In this document: piece by piece, positions 24,074 to 35,627 of the stretch
How the letters are laid out: each line of letters starts with the position of its first letter
Position numbering within the stretch: position 1 is the stretch's first letter
Assembly (NCBI GenBank): GCA_017311315.1
Contig: CM029653.1
Coordinates: 39,740,412-39,804,411, forward strand
Length of the DNA stretch: 64,000 nucleotides
Direction of reading: 5' to 3'
Source: Dendrocalamus latiflorus
Taxonomy: Eukaryota; Streptophyta; Magnoliopsida; Poales; Poaceae
Program-made: the position numbers and the translations under genes
Notes under the pieces: model-generated
Seen by the model: only the letters and a program-made list of their open reading frames with translations
Databases searched by the model: none
Told to the model about the DNA's origin: nothing

Positions 24074-24512
24074 GATTTTCTAATTAAGTTTGTGAGTTTT
24101 TTAATTCGCATCTATTATCCTTTTTCTTGGTTTTTTTATTCCTATAGATTCTCCATGCATTGATCTATGTCTAGGTATTTTTGTTGCTTACATACATGAA
24201 TTAGTTTTAATTAAAAATTGATTGGAAGATTGAGCAAAAACGTGCATGTTTCGCTGATCAATCGGAAGTTTTCGCCGCTATAGTACTTTGCTATAGTAAC
24301 CGCTACAGTACTTTGCTAATTATGCTACAATAACCGCTACAGTGGTTTGCTGCAGTGCGCTGCAGTATTTATACAGTAAAATCAGGGGAAAATCTGTTTT
24401 TTTGTTTTTGTTATTTCTGGTTTTTTAAACATTTAAAAGGCAGAAAAGTTTAAAATTAAAAAAGTTTCCGTTGTGTGTTGCAATCATTCACCCCCTCTGA
24501 TTGCTATCAACA
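24074..24512 (+). repeat. Copia LTR 3' portion preceding a PBS
   Basis: Ends gattgctatcaaca with the usual CA terminus. Ten bases later comes tgatatcagagc (24523-24534), one mismatch from the initiator-methionine tRNA primer site TGGTATCAGAGC. Confidence 0.8.
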
Positions 24513-24522
24513 GTCTTACAAG

Positions 24523-24534
24523 TGATATCAGAGC
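24523..24534 (+). promoter_or_regulatory. tRNA-iMet primer-binding site of the copia element
   Basis: tgatatcagagc, one mismatch to the canonical plant copia PBS. It lies just after the LTR end. Confidence 0.75.
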
Positions 24535-24576
24535 AGGTTTATTTTTCTAATTGATCTTAATCGGTGATTAGAAAAC

Positions 24577-25582
24577 ATGTTGACGGATAGGTATTCTACA
24601 AAATCTTGTGTTTTCGATGGTGTTGATTTTTAGTATTGGAAACGAAGATGGAGGCATATATTCAAGCTCAAGGATTTGCAATATGGGAGAAGGTCTACAA
24701 GCCTTATCAAGTGCCCGAGAACGACGCTGTGTCAGCAGCAAATATAGCACAAGTGGAAGCAAATAGCAAGGCAAAGAACCTGATAATTCAAGGACTAGAA
24801 AGGAGTGATTTTGATTGTATTGTGCATCTTAAATCCGCATATGAGGTATGGAAAACATTATGTGATTATCATGAGGGTTCATCTACTATTAAAGTGGTAC
24901 GTCAAGATATGTACAAAAAAAGATTACATGCGTTTTGAGATGAAACCTTGTGAATCAATAGATGATTTCTTTGCCCTCTTTAATAACATTCTTAGTAACC
25001 TATGTGCTGTTAATGTTATTTATACTGATGCTGAAATGCATGTCAATTACTTGGAGCGTTAGATATGTCTATATGGGAGATGAAGGTTACATCCATTAGA
25101 GAATCTACTGTCATGAGTACATTTGCATTAGATGTACTTTATTCTAAGTTGAAAACTCATGAATTAGATGTTTTTGCTAGAAAAAATAATGATAATAAAT
25201 CAATTGCTTTAGCTTCACAAATTAGCAAGTCTAATGGTGTTAATTCTTCTATTAGCTATTCTTTGTCTTCACTAACTGATGAACAGCTAGAGCAACTCCC
25301 GGAAGATGAATTGGCACTCATCTCTACACGCTTCACAAGAGCTTTACAGAATGTGAGATTAAGAAAGAGAAAAAATTTTGGTCCTCAAAGGTGCTATGAG
25401 TGTAGTGATCTCAATGATATTCGTCTCAAATGTTCAAAGTTTCTAGCAAGATTTGCAAGGGAAGAGAATGAGAAAAAAGAAGAGATGGAGAAAGAAAAAC
25501 AGGAAGAATAAAAAGAAGGGCTATATGAATCGCAAAGTGGTGCATCGTGTTCTTTCGGCTCTTGGAAAAGTTAATTTGAGTG
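24577..25582 (+). pseudogene. Copia gag, first half (decayed)
   Basis: ATG 24577 opens a frame that hits TAG near 24631. It continues after a frameshift as METKMEAYIQAQGFAIWEKV with LKSAYEVWKTL and ESIDDFFALFNNI, the UBN2-type gag domain of plant copia elements. A second frameshift lies near 24938 and a stop at 25509. The last in-frame residues (NRKVVHRVLSALGKVNLS) run directly, in reading frame, into the gag fragment that begins at 19592. Here gag is instead joined to LTR start TGTTAGACC at 25583. Confidence 0.8.
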
Positions 25583-26610
25583 TGTTAGACCATGTGGCTA
25601 GGTCTAGAATATTGTTGTGATGAATAATTGACAATGGTTAATTTGTGATGATGAATATTTGGTAATTTTGTTTAGCGGCGTTATGCGAGTTGTGTTGCGT
25701 GTGTGCAGATTGACGTTTGTCAAGTTTGGATGAACTTGTGCCGGAAGAATGTTCGTTGGTCTTTGCATGTGCAGGTTGAGCATGGAGGTGATCATGGTCG
25801 GTGACGAGAAGGATGAGAACTAGGATGGGGATATCCGAGTTTCATATGGTCAAGGAGGTCACGAGATGATGCATGTCCTGATTGATTGCTTCATGTTTCC
25901 TGCATGCAAGGTCTCGGCCGGAAACAGCGACGCGTAGCTTTTTCGCATGTACCGCGCCATCCACAATACGCGTCTTTTTTTCTTCTCCACAGCCACTTCC
26001 GATTACAATTTATGTCCCCTTTTATGCAGCCTCCTACGAATCCTATTCAATCTCAACTTATAATACTAATCCAACTCAAAATCCTATTCAATCTCTACTT
26101 AGAATCCTAATCCAACTCATCCAACTAGACCTGGGCCTTTTTACCTCAACTAGGCTTTTGGCCCACTAATTTTCAAGGGACCCGAAACCCTTCCTAACAC
26201 AGATTTTTCTCACTCACGACTTTTCTAACGCGTCACGTGTCGAAGCCTCCAGGACCGCACTTCCCGTAGCTTCTCCACGTATCATCCACCTTTGATCTCC
26301 ATGCGCCCCAAGCATGAGCCCGATCATCTCATGACTTCCTTGATCGTCTGAACCTCGGATCTCCCCATCCTAGTTCCGATCCTCCTCGTAACCGACCATG
26401 ATCGCCTCCATGCTCAACCTGCACATGTAAAGATCAAAGATCATTCTTCCGGCACAAGTTCGTCCAAACTTAACCAACGTCAATCCGCACACACGCAACA
26501 CAACTCGCATAACGTCGCTAAACAAAATTACCAAATATTCATCATCACAAATTAACCATTGTTAATTATTCATCACAACAATATTCTAGACCAAGCCACA
26601 TGGTCTAATA
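25583..26610. mobile_element. Second inverted pair of copia LTR segments
   Basis: 25583-25868 is LTR 5' sequence in plus orientation. 25869-26610 is LTR sequence in minus orientation, ending at the inverted LTR start (catggtctaata). The outer arms (25583-25868 and about 26319-26610) are inverted copies of one another. The inner part at 25870-26010 differs from the LTR at 23590-23750, so two subfamilies are mixed. Confidence 0.75.
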
Positions 26611-26615
26611 ATTAT

Positions 26616-27023
26616 TGTTGGAATAGTCCCACATTGGTTGTGGAAGGGCAAGAGACTTGACTTAAAAGTGGGGGGGGGGGGTCCCTCACCTCATTGGCTA
26701 GCTTTTGGAGTGAGTCCCTTACGATCCAACAAGTGGTATCAGAGCCCGGTTCTAACATCTCTGGCCCAATGGACACTAGTGTGTGAACGCCTGATGGACT
26801 ATGACCTTGAGGGACCATCGGTGTACGGTGAAAGGACCCTGAGGGACCGTCGGTGTACGGTGAAGGGGCAGTGAAGGGATGAGGGACACCAATGTGTGAA
26901 GGGGGAGATTGTTGGAATAGTTTCACATTGGTTGTGGAAAGGCAAGGGACCTAACTTAAAAGTGGGGGAGTCCCTCACCTCATTGGCTAGCTTTTGGGGT
27001 GAGAAGGCCCTTACGATCCAACA
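26616..27023 (+). mobile_element. Complete TRIM (small LTR retrotransposon), 408 bp
   Basis: Two short LTRs (26616-26731, 116 bp; 26910-27023, 114 bp) start tgttggaatag and end acgatccaaca. The PBS tggtatcagagccc at 26734-26747 is a perfect match to the initiator-methionine tRNA site. The polypurine tract aagggggaga precedes the 3' LTR. The 178-bp interior has no open frame. It resembles the SMART/TRIM class and must be mobilised in trans. The flanking 5-mers attat and ctact do not match, so the TSD is lost or the element recombined. Confidence 0.9.
26811..26868 (+). repeat. Short tandem repeat inside the TRIM
   Basis: gagggaccatcggtgtacgg recurs as gagggaccgtcggtgtacgg 32 bp later. Confidence 0.85.
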
Positions 27024-27259
27024 CTACTCATGGTGGAGATTGAGATATACATACAGTGCAGGCGTACAGCTCATGGCATGAATGGTGGCACACACACTAG
27101 CTCGAGATATACACAACTTGCTATCATACATGCATGTACGGGCGACGACGTATATTGCATTGCGGCCGACACGTTCCTGCGCTCACAGCTCACTGTAAAT
27201 ACTTTTTCTGGTAAGACAGATGACGTCCGCACAGTCATAGTCATTGCCATCGACGTCAT
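27024..27259. other. Gap between TRIM and CACTA
   Basis: Nothing recognised. The CACTA 5' terminus was not found here, though cactactc at 27022 is a chance candidate. Confidence 0.3.
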
Positions 27260-29329
27260 CGAATGGGTCTAACGCTCTGAAGACCGAGGTAGTTAAGCAT
27301 GATAAAGGAGTATCGAAAAGACCAAATGACCATCACGGAGGTCTCTTCGGATGGGATCCCTTTGCAACTGAAAAAGCAACAGCAATATTCTGGATTACCT
27401 ACAGGATACTTAGAATGCAATGGGTCCCCATCACTACAGCAAACTGAAAAGCCTTGACAAAGGAAGAGAAAACATAGATGTGGGTGGAAATTTCAAACTT
27501 GTTCGAGATTCCAGAAGAATTCCGTGGACTCGTGCGACAGCAGGCGCTCCTTGGATGAGAAAAGCATGTAAAACCTTCAAGAGCAAATTTCTCGAGGTAT
27601 CCTTTCTTGTGACCAAGGATTGCACGCCCTTCTCGAGGTATCCTTTCTTGTCACTGGAAACATGGAAGGCTTTTGTGTGGATGAAGACGACGACAAAATT
27701 ACAACAGCAAAGTGTGGTGCACAAGGCTCTCCAGGCACAAAACACTCGTCCCCATAGACTCGGCACCACTGGTACGCGGTTAAAATCCCGTAATGGAGGA
27801 TGCAGGATGAGGTCGCAATCCAATTGGAGGCCTCCCTACCATTTGCTGGTATCACAAACGAGCGTACTTGAAACTGGCTAAGAGTGAGATCATCAACCAC
27901 GTCTTCAGATGTCTCCTCTTTCAAAAACCCCACAGATGAGGAAGTGTCCCAACGCCTGGTAAGATATGTTAAACTACTTAGTTGTTAATAGGTCTATAAC
28001 TTCATAGGGTCTAAAATAATATGATTGGCTCTTGCAACAAATATTGATTACCGAATCTTCCCAAAGCTCCAGTGAAGTAGTTAGGGAGAATGATATACTA
28101 TCCAGTACCCTGGAAAACAAGGAGCACCTAGGTCGCATGTGAGGCCTAGGAGTTTATGTATCTTGGAGGCATGGATTCCCAAACGACTCCGAGGTGTATA
28201 GAGTAGGAAGAGATCCATGACCGAGCGTGAGGAACAAATGAAACAGGAGCTTCGTGCACAACTTGAGGAAGAGTTATCTGCCTCACTTTGAGGTGAGATA
28301 GATTCATTGAGGGAAGAACTGAGAGAAGTCCACAACCACTCATAAGCCACCCCCGTTATTGCGGAACCCATTCCCCTCAACATCGGAGTAGTTGTGCGTC
28401 CACGCCACCTTCTGAACATAGCGACACTCACTTATCTATTGATGACATCCAAGTAATTTACCTCTCTATAATGCTACATAGATAGATATGGTGGACACCT
28501 TAGCTCATCGTGTATCGTTATGTAGAAGCCCACGCTATGTATCTGCAAAGTCAGGCTTGTTGGCTCCATTTCCGTTGATGCTGGGCAAGGGATGGCATTT
28601 CCATGCCTACTAGGGGCGCAGGTGCACGGTACCCAGCTAGGGACCGGTTTCACAAAGGTCTTGGTGGACCTGATTAATGACGTTTTCAGGCTGTCCAACT
28701 TGAGAAGCCCATAAACGAAGAGATCATGGCACTAGGGGATGTTATCCACACATTCATCCAGGGGCCCAAGAACATCACCCTAGATCCCTCCGTGCCGCGA
28801 TCTCCACACGACCATGTCTGTCAAACAAAACCCTCTATGACTCCACCTCAAGCTCTGCTTCAGAATGCCATCACATCGGCTCCCGTGGAGACGATGCCGA
28901 CGATGTATCGCAAGGGGGACGCTACGGCCCAACCAAATAAGATTAAGGCACCACCTGGGCTCTAGAAGTATGAGCTCGGAGTGTTGTTGGTTCCCGAGTC
29001 ACAATTACCACCCAGCCTTGGACTGGTTTGTAGGACTTGGCATGCCTAGTACATGCAGAGGTCCAACAGGAAGCCAAATTGGTAAAATGGATTCACTGTG
29101 AGATACATGGAGGCACATTTCCTCCACGACTTGGACCACTTCACTGTGACCTTTGAAGACTTATTCTTATGATCCAACCTCGATGAACCGACACCTCACT
29201 TCTACGATGCTGGATGCTGTAAGTGTACTATACAATCAAGTTCTACATTCACATAATACTGATAAATATCGTAACTCATTGTTTATGTATAAATCCATGA
29301 TCTAACAAGTCCGGCGACGGTGAGAACTG

Positions 29330-30047
29330 GTGGGTTTCCTTGACTCACACTTGGTCCCTGAGCAATCCATCAAGAAAAATGCATCCTTCATTGAAGATTA
29401 CATAACGACAGGATTGCTTACTCAGAGTGACAAGTACTACATTCTGGTACCCTTCAACTAGGGGTAAGTGCTCCACTAGTTGCCATATAAGTTTTATTTG
29501 TACTTTACACGTGACATGAACTTAAGATTAATCACTATGGTGACATACATGACTAGATCTCACTAGATTCTGATTGCGATTGTACCAAAATAGGGCAAGG
29601 TAATATACATTGATTCCCTACTTAGGAACAACCACGACTTCACCTGTGTGCAACAAACAATTGACAAGTAAACTCATTTTCTCTATATATAACTCTATTG
29701 TAGTCTTCCCTTCATTTGCAATAGCTGAGCCTAACTTTTTAGAATCACATAGATCGTTCAGTGCTTACGTTGCCTGAGGAGGGAGACACAAGGAATCCAG
29801 CGCCACTCTGCAACACAGGATGTAATTTTTGGTACCCGCTATAACACAAAAATTCTATATTACACTTCATAATAATGCCTATAGAATTGATAATACCTAT
29901 GTATGTAATTCTATTTTTGCAGTGCCACCAGCAGCTACAGGGCAACATATGTGGATTCAACGTTTGTAGAGATATGCAGAAAATCACGGATACTAAGACG
30001 AAAGATCTAGAGGTTTGTCAACCTGCCAATATTTATTTCATGATTAT

Positions 30048-30126
<79 letters not shown>

Positions 30127-30295
30127 CACACATATAATCCTAATGACCTTAACATTCCTAGCAACAGGGTGTGGAATTTGACTCAAGTGCATTCGATCTT
30201 GACAAACTCATCGAAGTTCGAGGAAAGCTCTCTGAATGTTTTTATGGTGGAGGTCATTAACCTGAATAGAGAGTTCAATCCCGGCGATGATGATT
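29330..30295 (+). pseudogene. Ulp1-like (C48) protease remnant of the CACTA element
   Basis: Interrupted frames read IVPK then KVIYIDSLLRNNHDFTC, CGFNVCRDMQKI, and a C-terminal VDFDSSAFDLDKLIEVRGKL ending EFNPGDDD, the pattern of Ulp1-like domains carried by grass CACTA elements. Such domains cleave SUMO-type conjugates. Stops and a (TA)n tract within it show that this one is dead. Confidence 0.6.
30049..30132 (+). repeat. (TA)n-(CA)n compound microsatellite
   Basis: About 68 bp of TA followed by seven CA units. Confidence 0.95.
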
Positions 30296-30499
30296 AGATG
30301 TTCAAACATTTGATTCAATTATAATTCACTCAATTGTGCTTAATCAAATAGTTAATTCAATTGTACTTCATTTAGTTATTTACTTCATTTGTGTGATCTG
30401 TGTAATGATTGTCTTGTGCTATATATATGATCTGCTTGCTTGTTTTTAGAGGGCACGGTTAGCATTTCTTGAGGCTAGCCGAAAAATAGAATAATTTAG

Positions 30500-30904
30500 C
30501 TTTTCAAATAGCTATCATAGATGATATGTAGCGCCAAACCGTTTGTGATATGTCAGATATCACAGATGATTATTAGTATTTGTCGTCTGTGATATGTAAG
30601 ATATTATAAACGGCTATGTTTTAGAACCGTCTATGATTTCTGACATATCACAGATGATTTTTGGTGTTAGCCATTTGTGATATGTTAGATATCACAGACA
30701 TCTATTTTTAAGAACCGTGTGTGATATCTGACATATCACAGACGGTTGCTTTGAAAAACTGTCTGTGTTGTGACTTATCACAGATGGTTTGAGAGACGTC
30801 TGTGATAACCACCTGTTATGATAGACACATAAATTTCAGACAGTTCGGAAATCGTCTGTAATGACGGTTTTGAACCGCTTGTGATGACCCTTTTTATGGT
30901 AGTG
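30500..30904 (+). repeat. CACTA subterminal repeats and terminal inverted repeat
   Basis: About ten copies, in both orientations, of tatcacagacggtt/aaccgtctgtgat with gatatctgacatatcac. Such arrays bind transposase in En/Spm elements. The last 17 bases form the CACTA terminus. Confidence 0.85.
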
Positions 30905-33330
30905 ATTGTAGCTTATTGTTTGAACACGGCAAAAGACATTGAAAGCGTTGCTGGACCTTCAATTTATTCAGAGACCATCTGCTCTGATGAGTCAGATAAG
31001 TGGACGATTGTCATGCGTGAAGAAATGGAATCCCTCGAGAAAATTTTTACCTGGGAGTTGGTCGAGCTCTCGATTAAAAAGAAACCCATACACTACAAGT
31101 GGATTTACATGAAGAAGGAATGTACATCCCCGACTGATTAGGTTAGGTACAAGGCAATGCTTGTTACTAAAGGATACACTTAAATTTCAAGTATTGACTT
31201 TATAGATGTTTTCTCCCTGGTCGTGAAGCATAATTCTATTCAGATCTTACTCAGTATTGTAGCTATGCATGATTATGAGCTCTAGTTACTAGATGTTAAG
31301 ACCATGTTCTTACACAGGGAGTTGGAAGAAGTCTCTTTAGGGGTTGAAGCTATCATCCAGACAATGATATAAGATATTTGACTCCTTTATAATCTTTCAA
31401 ATCTTCAAGAGATCTGATTATGATAGCTGTATTTATTTAAAGACCATCAATGGTTCAGCTATATACTTACTCTTATATGTTGGTAATATGCTGATCGCGG
31501 CAAAAGATAAGACTGAAATATCAAAGTTAAAGGCACAATTAAGCAATGAATTTAAGATGAAGGATCTCAGTGTGGCAAGGAAGATTTTTGGTATGAAAAT
31601 CATCAGATATCATCGGTTTGGAAAGTTATTCCTAAGTTAGAGAGGTTATATTGAAAAAGTGCTTCATCGTTTCAACATGCACAAGGCCAAATCGACTAGC
31701 ACTCTGTTAGCTGTACACTTCAAACTATCTTCAGCATCAAGACTGTAAACAGTTGAAAAGTTGAATACATGTCAAGTGTTCCATATGCAAGTGCAGTCGA
31801 ATCACTTATATATGCCATGGTTTGCTCTCGTCCTGACCTATCTCATGATTTGAGTGTTGTCATTAGATATATGGTGAAGGGCCATGTGAGATGGTCCAGG
31901 GTTTTATTGTAATGAACCATTATCAAATTAGATGATTTGGAATTTGAATTTTACAAATTTGCAGTTTTTTGACAGGTTGCAGACCTAACGATTTTGGTTG
32001 ATTTGCTCTTGATCTTGTTGGTTTTGATCATCTCTCTCGCCTCTCTTGATCTTGTTGGACGCTAAGGATGAGTAAGTGATGGAAATGTCTCATAGGAATC
32101 AATCTCCATATATCTAGGCATCAGATTTGGTAAGTTCTTGAAGTTATCCAGTTTTACTTGGATTTGACTTTCTCGGGAGATATCTTGATCCAAAGTTTTT
32201 GTCTCAATTTTCTATGTTTTCTCGCTTGCTGAGACACTTGGAAATATATCTAAAGCCATCTTTGCCATTCTCCACCCACGAATAAGTCATATTTCAAGTT
32301 TTCGGTTTCTACCCGGTTTTGGTTCAATCTTATTTGTTGTAGAGAAATGTCTGAACTTTGATATGAATTCTTGCGATACTTAGATGTAATATGTTTATAA
32401 GACCTTAAACAAGGTGTGTGCAGAATTTCATATCATTTGGACTTAAATTTTTAGAGTTGCACCAAAAGTTGCTTTGGCTCGGCTGTTTTGCAATTATGGG
32501 AAAGGGGAGTAGCCAAACTGCCACCCCTAGCGGTCATATCGGCACGAGCCCGGTTAGACTAGCATGAGGGTAGAGGTGTGATTTTTTTTAGACTTTTTGA
32601 CTTTCAGTTTCTTGAGTTGCTTCCTCTGGTTTTTTGGCTTCTAATCCTAATATTCATAGCTTAGTAGCTACTGTAGTGAATGATTGACGAATACTTACGG
32701 GAAAATTTTAAATGTACCATTCATCCATACTAGTCCTACATATGGCTAATCCAGGGAAAGACTATTAGAGAGTAGTTTAGTGGATCTTCAAATATTTGAG
32801 AGGCACTTCTAATACTTGTTTTCAGTTTGAAAAGATCATTGATGGACTAGTCAGATATGTGGATTCTAATTTTACTAGGGATTTAGATAAAAGGAGACCT
32901 CTTACTAATTATATATTCACTGTTGGAGCCTATGCTGTAAGGTAAAAAACTTGTCTACAAACTACTATTATTCTTTCGACCACTGAAGCCGAGTACATAG
33001 CTAGTTTAGAAGCCTGTAGAAAAGCTATTTGACTAAAAGAACTATACCCTGAGCTTTGTGAAAGTACATCTTGCACCAATATACATTGTGATAGTCAGAG
33101 TGCTATTTGTCTTACAAAAGACCAAATGTTCTATGAGGGAACAAAGCATATTGATATCAGATATCACTTCATCTGAGGAGTTATTTTTTAAGGTGACGTT
33201 AAAGTTTGCAAGATCAATACTCATGATAATCCAGTTGATATGATGGCAAAGATAGTTCCTACCGCTAAGTTTGAACTCTGCTCAGATTTGATCGATATTA
33301 CTCATTGGTCATTTCTGACGTTTTACACAT
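30905..33330 (+). pseudogene. Copia reverse transcriptase / RNase H, decayed and split
   Basis: Fragments include MREEMESLEKIFTWELVEL, KWIYMKKE, VRYKAMLVTKGYT and, at 31476-31487, YVGN in place of the catalytic YVDD. RNase H follows after the nested solo LTR: WIFKYLRGTSNTCFQF, ILSTTEAEYIASLEACRKAI, IHCDSQSAICLTKD, KHIDIRYHFI. Many stops. It begins directly at the CACTA terminus, so its 5' part is lost. Layout fits a Tork/TAR-type Ty1/copia element. Confidence 0.82.
31875..32740. mobile_element. 866-bp solo LTR nested in copia RNase H
   Basis: TG...CA sequence (tgaagggcc...tagtcctaca) between two tatgg copies (31870-31874, 32741-32745). Removing it restores the RNase H reading (RYM followed by ANPGKDY). 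It is related to the LTR at 56978-57869 (gtaagtgatgg, gaaatatatctaaagcca, tttgcaccaaaa). Confidence 0.85.
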
Positions 33331-34010
33331 AAGAAACATTTTACAAGTTATTCAAGAACTTCTTTAATTTTCTTTTTCGATACAGGAGAAATTGGCTAAA
33401 GGAGGATATTTTTTTAAAATCCAAAATTATTCAGGTCTGACTACTTGAAGAATACAATCAAGTTTTGCTCAAAAGGATATATTTCAACCAGTATGACTAG
33501 TCAGTGATGCGAATTGGTGGGAGGTTATGATTAGGGTCATCTTTGTGTTCGTAATGGACTCTGTGCTGACTTGCACCAGACATAGTGTCCAAAGGTGTTT
33601 ATGCCGACTGGAATCAGATGTGGCTACTTGATGTGCTTCAACTCTTCATTGTCATCTTCTGAGACTCTGTTTCATCTTCGAACGGGGTGTTATTTCCGAG
33701 CAGGTTAGAGTTCCAATTTCCATTGCCGACTAGGATTTTGTTCCTTCCTTATTTGAGACTCTTTTATCTTAAGACTATTTATACCCATTGTAAGTCTCAG
33801 ATAGATAGCATAACGAACCACAAGTTATCTACACTTGTGATATGCTAATAGCATTAAATGAAATTCTTCTCTATACGGTGATTTAATCGATTATGCGTCT
33901 GTGGTTTTTTCCTATAAGATTTTTCACGTTAAATTTTTATCTCGTGCTTCTAATTATTTTTTGTTGTTTCATATCTGGTCTCATCGGTTTTTCATAATCA
34001 GAGCTTGTTG
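33331..34010 (+). mobile_element. Probable copia polypurine tract and LTR
   Basis: ggctaaaggaggata near 33395 looks like a polypurine tract. The sequence to about 34000 ends ttgttgtttcatatctgg, then ataatcagagc, a degenerate PBS. The boundaries are not exact. Confidence 0.4.
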
Positions 34011-34394
34011 TATAACATTATGCGCGACACAGACCTGAATCATATGCGTACAAGATTCTGATTTACTAGCTAATAGCACTGACCGGTGTATATAAGAAGA
34101 GTGCGGACGCAGTATTACAGTAAGCTGCATGCAGTCATTTTATACTCTTGTCATTTTCTGTTTTACATACTAACAGGTAGCTAGCATTTCTTTTGGAATA
34201 GGTAATGCTTAGCGTAGCTTTTGACTTCAATTTAAAAAAACACATAGTAGCTGTTAGATTTTTCTAGATAATTAAATTATCATCACGGATAATAAAAAAT
34301 AAGAGAAAAAACAAAAAACTAAAAAAAAACTAGAAAAGTAAAATTAAGAAGCCGACTTATTTTTGAAGACAGAATCAGAAATCGATTAGTGCGG
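34011..34394. other. Intergenic, nothing recognised
   Basis: AT-rich. No coding pattern. Confidence 0.35.
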
Positions 34395-34402
34395 GGCGCA
34401 CT

Positions 34403-35627
34403 TAGGGCTGTAAACGAGCCGAGCTCGAGCGAGCTTGACCTAGCAAGCTCGAGCTCGGTAGAAACTCGAGCCGAGCTCGAGCGAGCCTAAGATCAACATC
34501 GAACTTTAAGCTGGGCTCGAGTTTCTACCGAGCTCGCTCGAGCTCGGCTCGTGTAGGCTCGGTGCGTACCTGCATGGCCAGATCTCGGTCGAGGAGGGGG
34601 CGGTGCCGGCGGGGGAGGAGAGGCGTCGGCGGCGGGGGAGAGGAGGGGCGGCGGCGGGCCGGGTCGAGGAGGGGCGTCGGGGGGAGGAGAGGCGTCGACG
34701 GCGGGGGAGAGGAGGGGCGGCGGCGGGCCGGGTCGAGGAGGGGCGTCGCCGCGTCGGGGGGAGGAGAGGCGTCGGCGGCGGGGGAGAGGAGGGGCGGCGG
34801 GCCGGGTTGAGGAGGGGCGTCGGGGGGACGATGGGCGGCGGCGGGGGGCGAGGAGAGGCGGCGGCCGGCGGGGGCGAGGAGGGGGAGGGGGGGGGGGCGG
34901 GGGAGAGGAAGGGGACGGGGGGCGGGAGAGGGGGGCGGCGGCGGGGCGAGAGGCGAGGAGCCGAGGAGGGGAACGGGGGGGAGGAGGGGCGCCGGCGGGG
35001 GGGGGGGGGGGGGGGCGGTGGCGGCGACGGAGAGGAGGGGCGGCAGCGGCGCGGGGGGGGGGGGGGGGGGGGCGAGGAGGGGGGGGGGGCGGCGGGGGAG
35101 AGGAAGGGGTTGGGGGGAGGAGGGGCGGCGGCGGGGGAGAGGAGGGAGGGGGACGGGGAGGCGGCGGTGGGGCGAGGAGGGGGACGGGGAGGCGGCGGCG
35201 GGGGAGAGGAAGGGGACGGGGGGCGGGACTCGGGAGAGGGGGTCGACGGCGGGGGGGGGGGGGGGGGGGCGAGGGGCGAGGAGGGGCGGCGGCGGGGGCG
35301 GCGGCTGGCGGGGCCGCGGGTGGGGGCAGGCGGAGGCCCGCGGGTGGGTGTGGCGGCGGGGGGTCCTGGGGGGCAGGCCGCAGGGGGGAGTTTGAGAGGA
35401 GAGGCGGGACTCGGGAGGGAGGGGTGGGGGCGGGGGGTGGGGGGAATTGGGGAAGGGGTAAAAAATCCTAAGCTCGCGAGCTATTCGAGCTCGGCTCGTT
35501 AAAGCTCGTGAGCTTAGGATGAAGCTCGAATTCGGCTCGTTTGAAGCTCGAGTCAAGCTCGAATCAAGTCTAGAGCGAGCCAAGCTCGAGCAGCTCGCGA
35601 GCCTCGAGCTTTTTTTTTACAACCCTA
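34403..35627. mobile_element. Non-autonomous hAT element with G-rich cargo
   Basis: Termini tagggctgtaaa and, inverted, tagggttgtaaa are flanked by the perfect 8-bp TSD ggcgcact (34395-34402, 35628-35635), the hAT hallmark. Dense GAGCTCGAGC-type subterminal repeats fill about 150 bp at each end. The 1,225-bp unit encodes no transposase. Its core is G-rich on the plus strand and open in several frames only because of composition. Confidence 0.9.
34590..35460 (+). repeat. G-rich low-complexity core of the hAT element
   Basis: Degenerate repeats of ggaggggcg, ggcggcgg and gggggagaggagg, with G-runs up to about 18 (for example near 34998-35015). Strong G/C strand asymmetry and quadruplex potential. 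Confidence 0.85.

Larger units (their letters stand above)
27260..30904 (+). mobile_element. Decayed CACTA (En/Spm) transposon, 3' part
   Basis: Broken frames give IPEEFRGLVRQQALL (about 27510-27560), then coiled-coil DNA-binding-like text (28190-28335). These belong to the non-transposase ORF of grass CACTA elements. An Ulp1-like region follows at 29330-30295. The element ends at 30904 with inverted terminus CACTACCATAAAAAGGG, preceded by subterminal repeats. I find no TNP2 transposase and no 5' TIR, so the copy is truncated. Confidence 0.7.

Noticed and set aside
27020..27034. cactactcatgg as the 5' terminus of the CACTA element
   Set aside because: Only the first six bases match the 3' terminus CACTACCATAAAAAGGG, and no subterminal repeats follow.
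34525..35583. 352-aa Pro-rich minus-strand and 299-aa Gly/Arg plus-strand frames
   Set aside because: They run through the TIR and G-rich core of the hAT element. Low complexity, no protein family.
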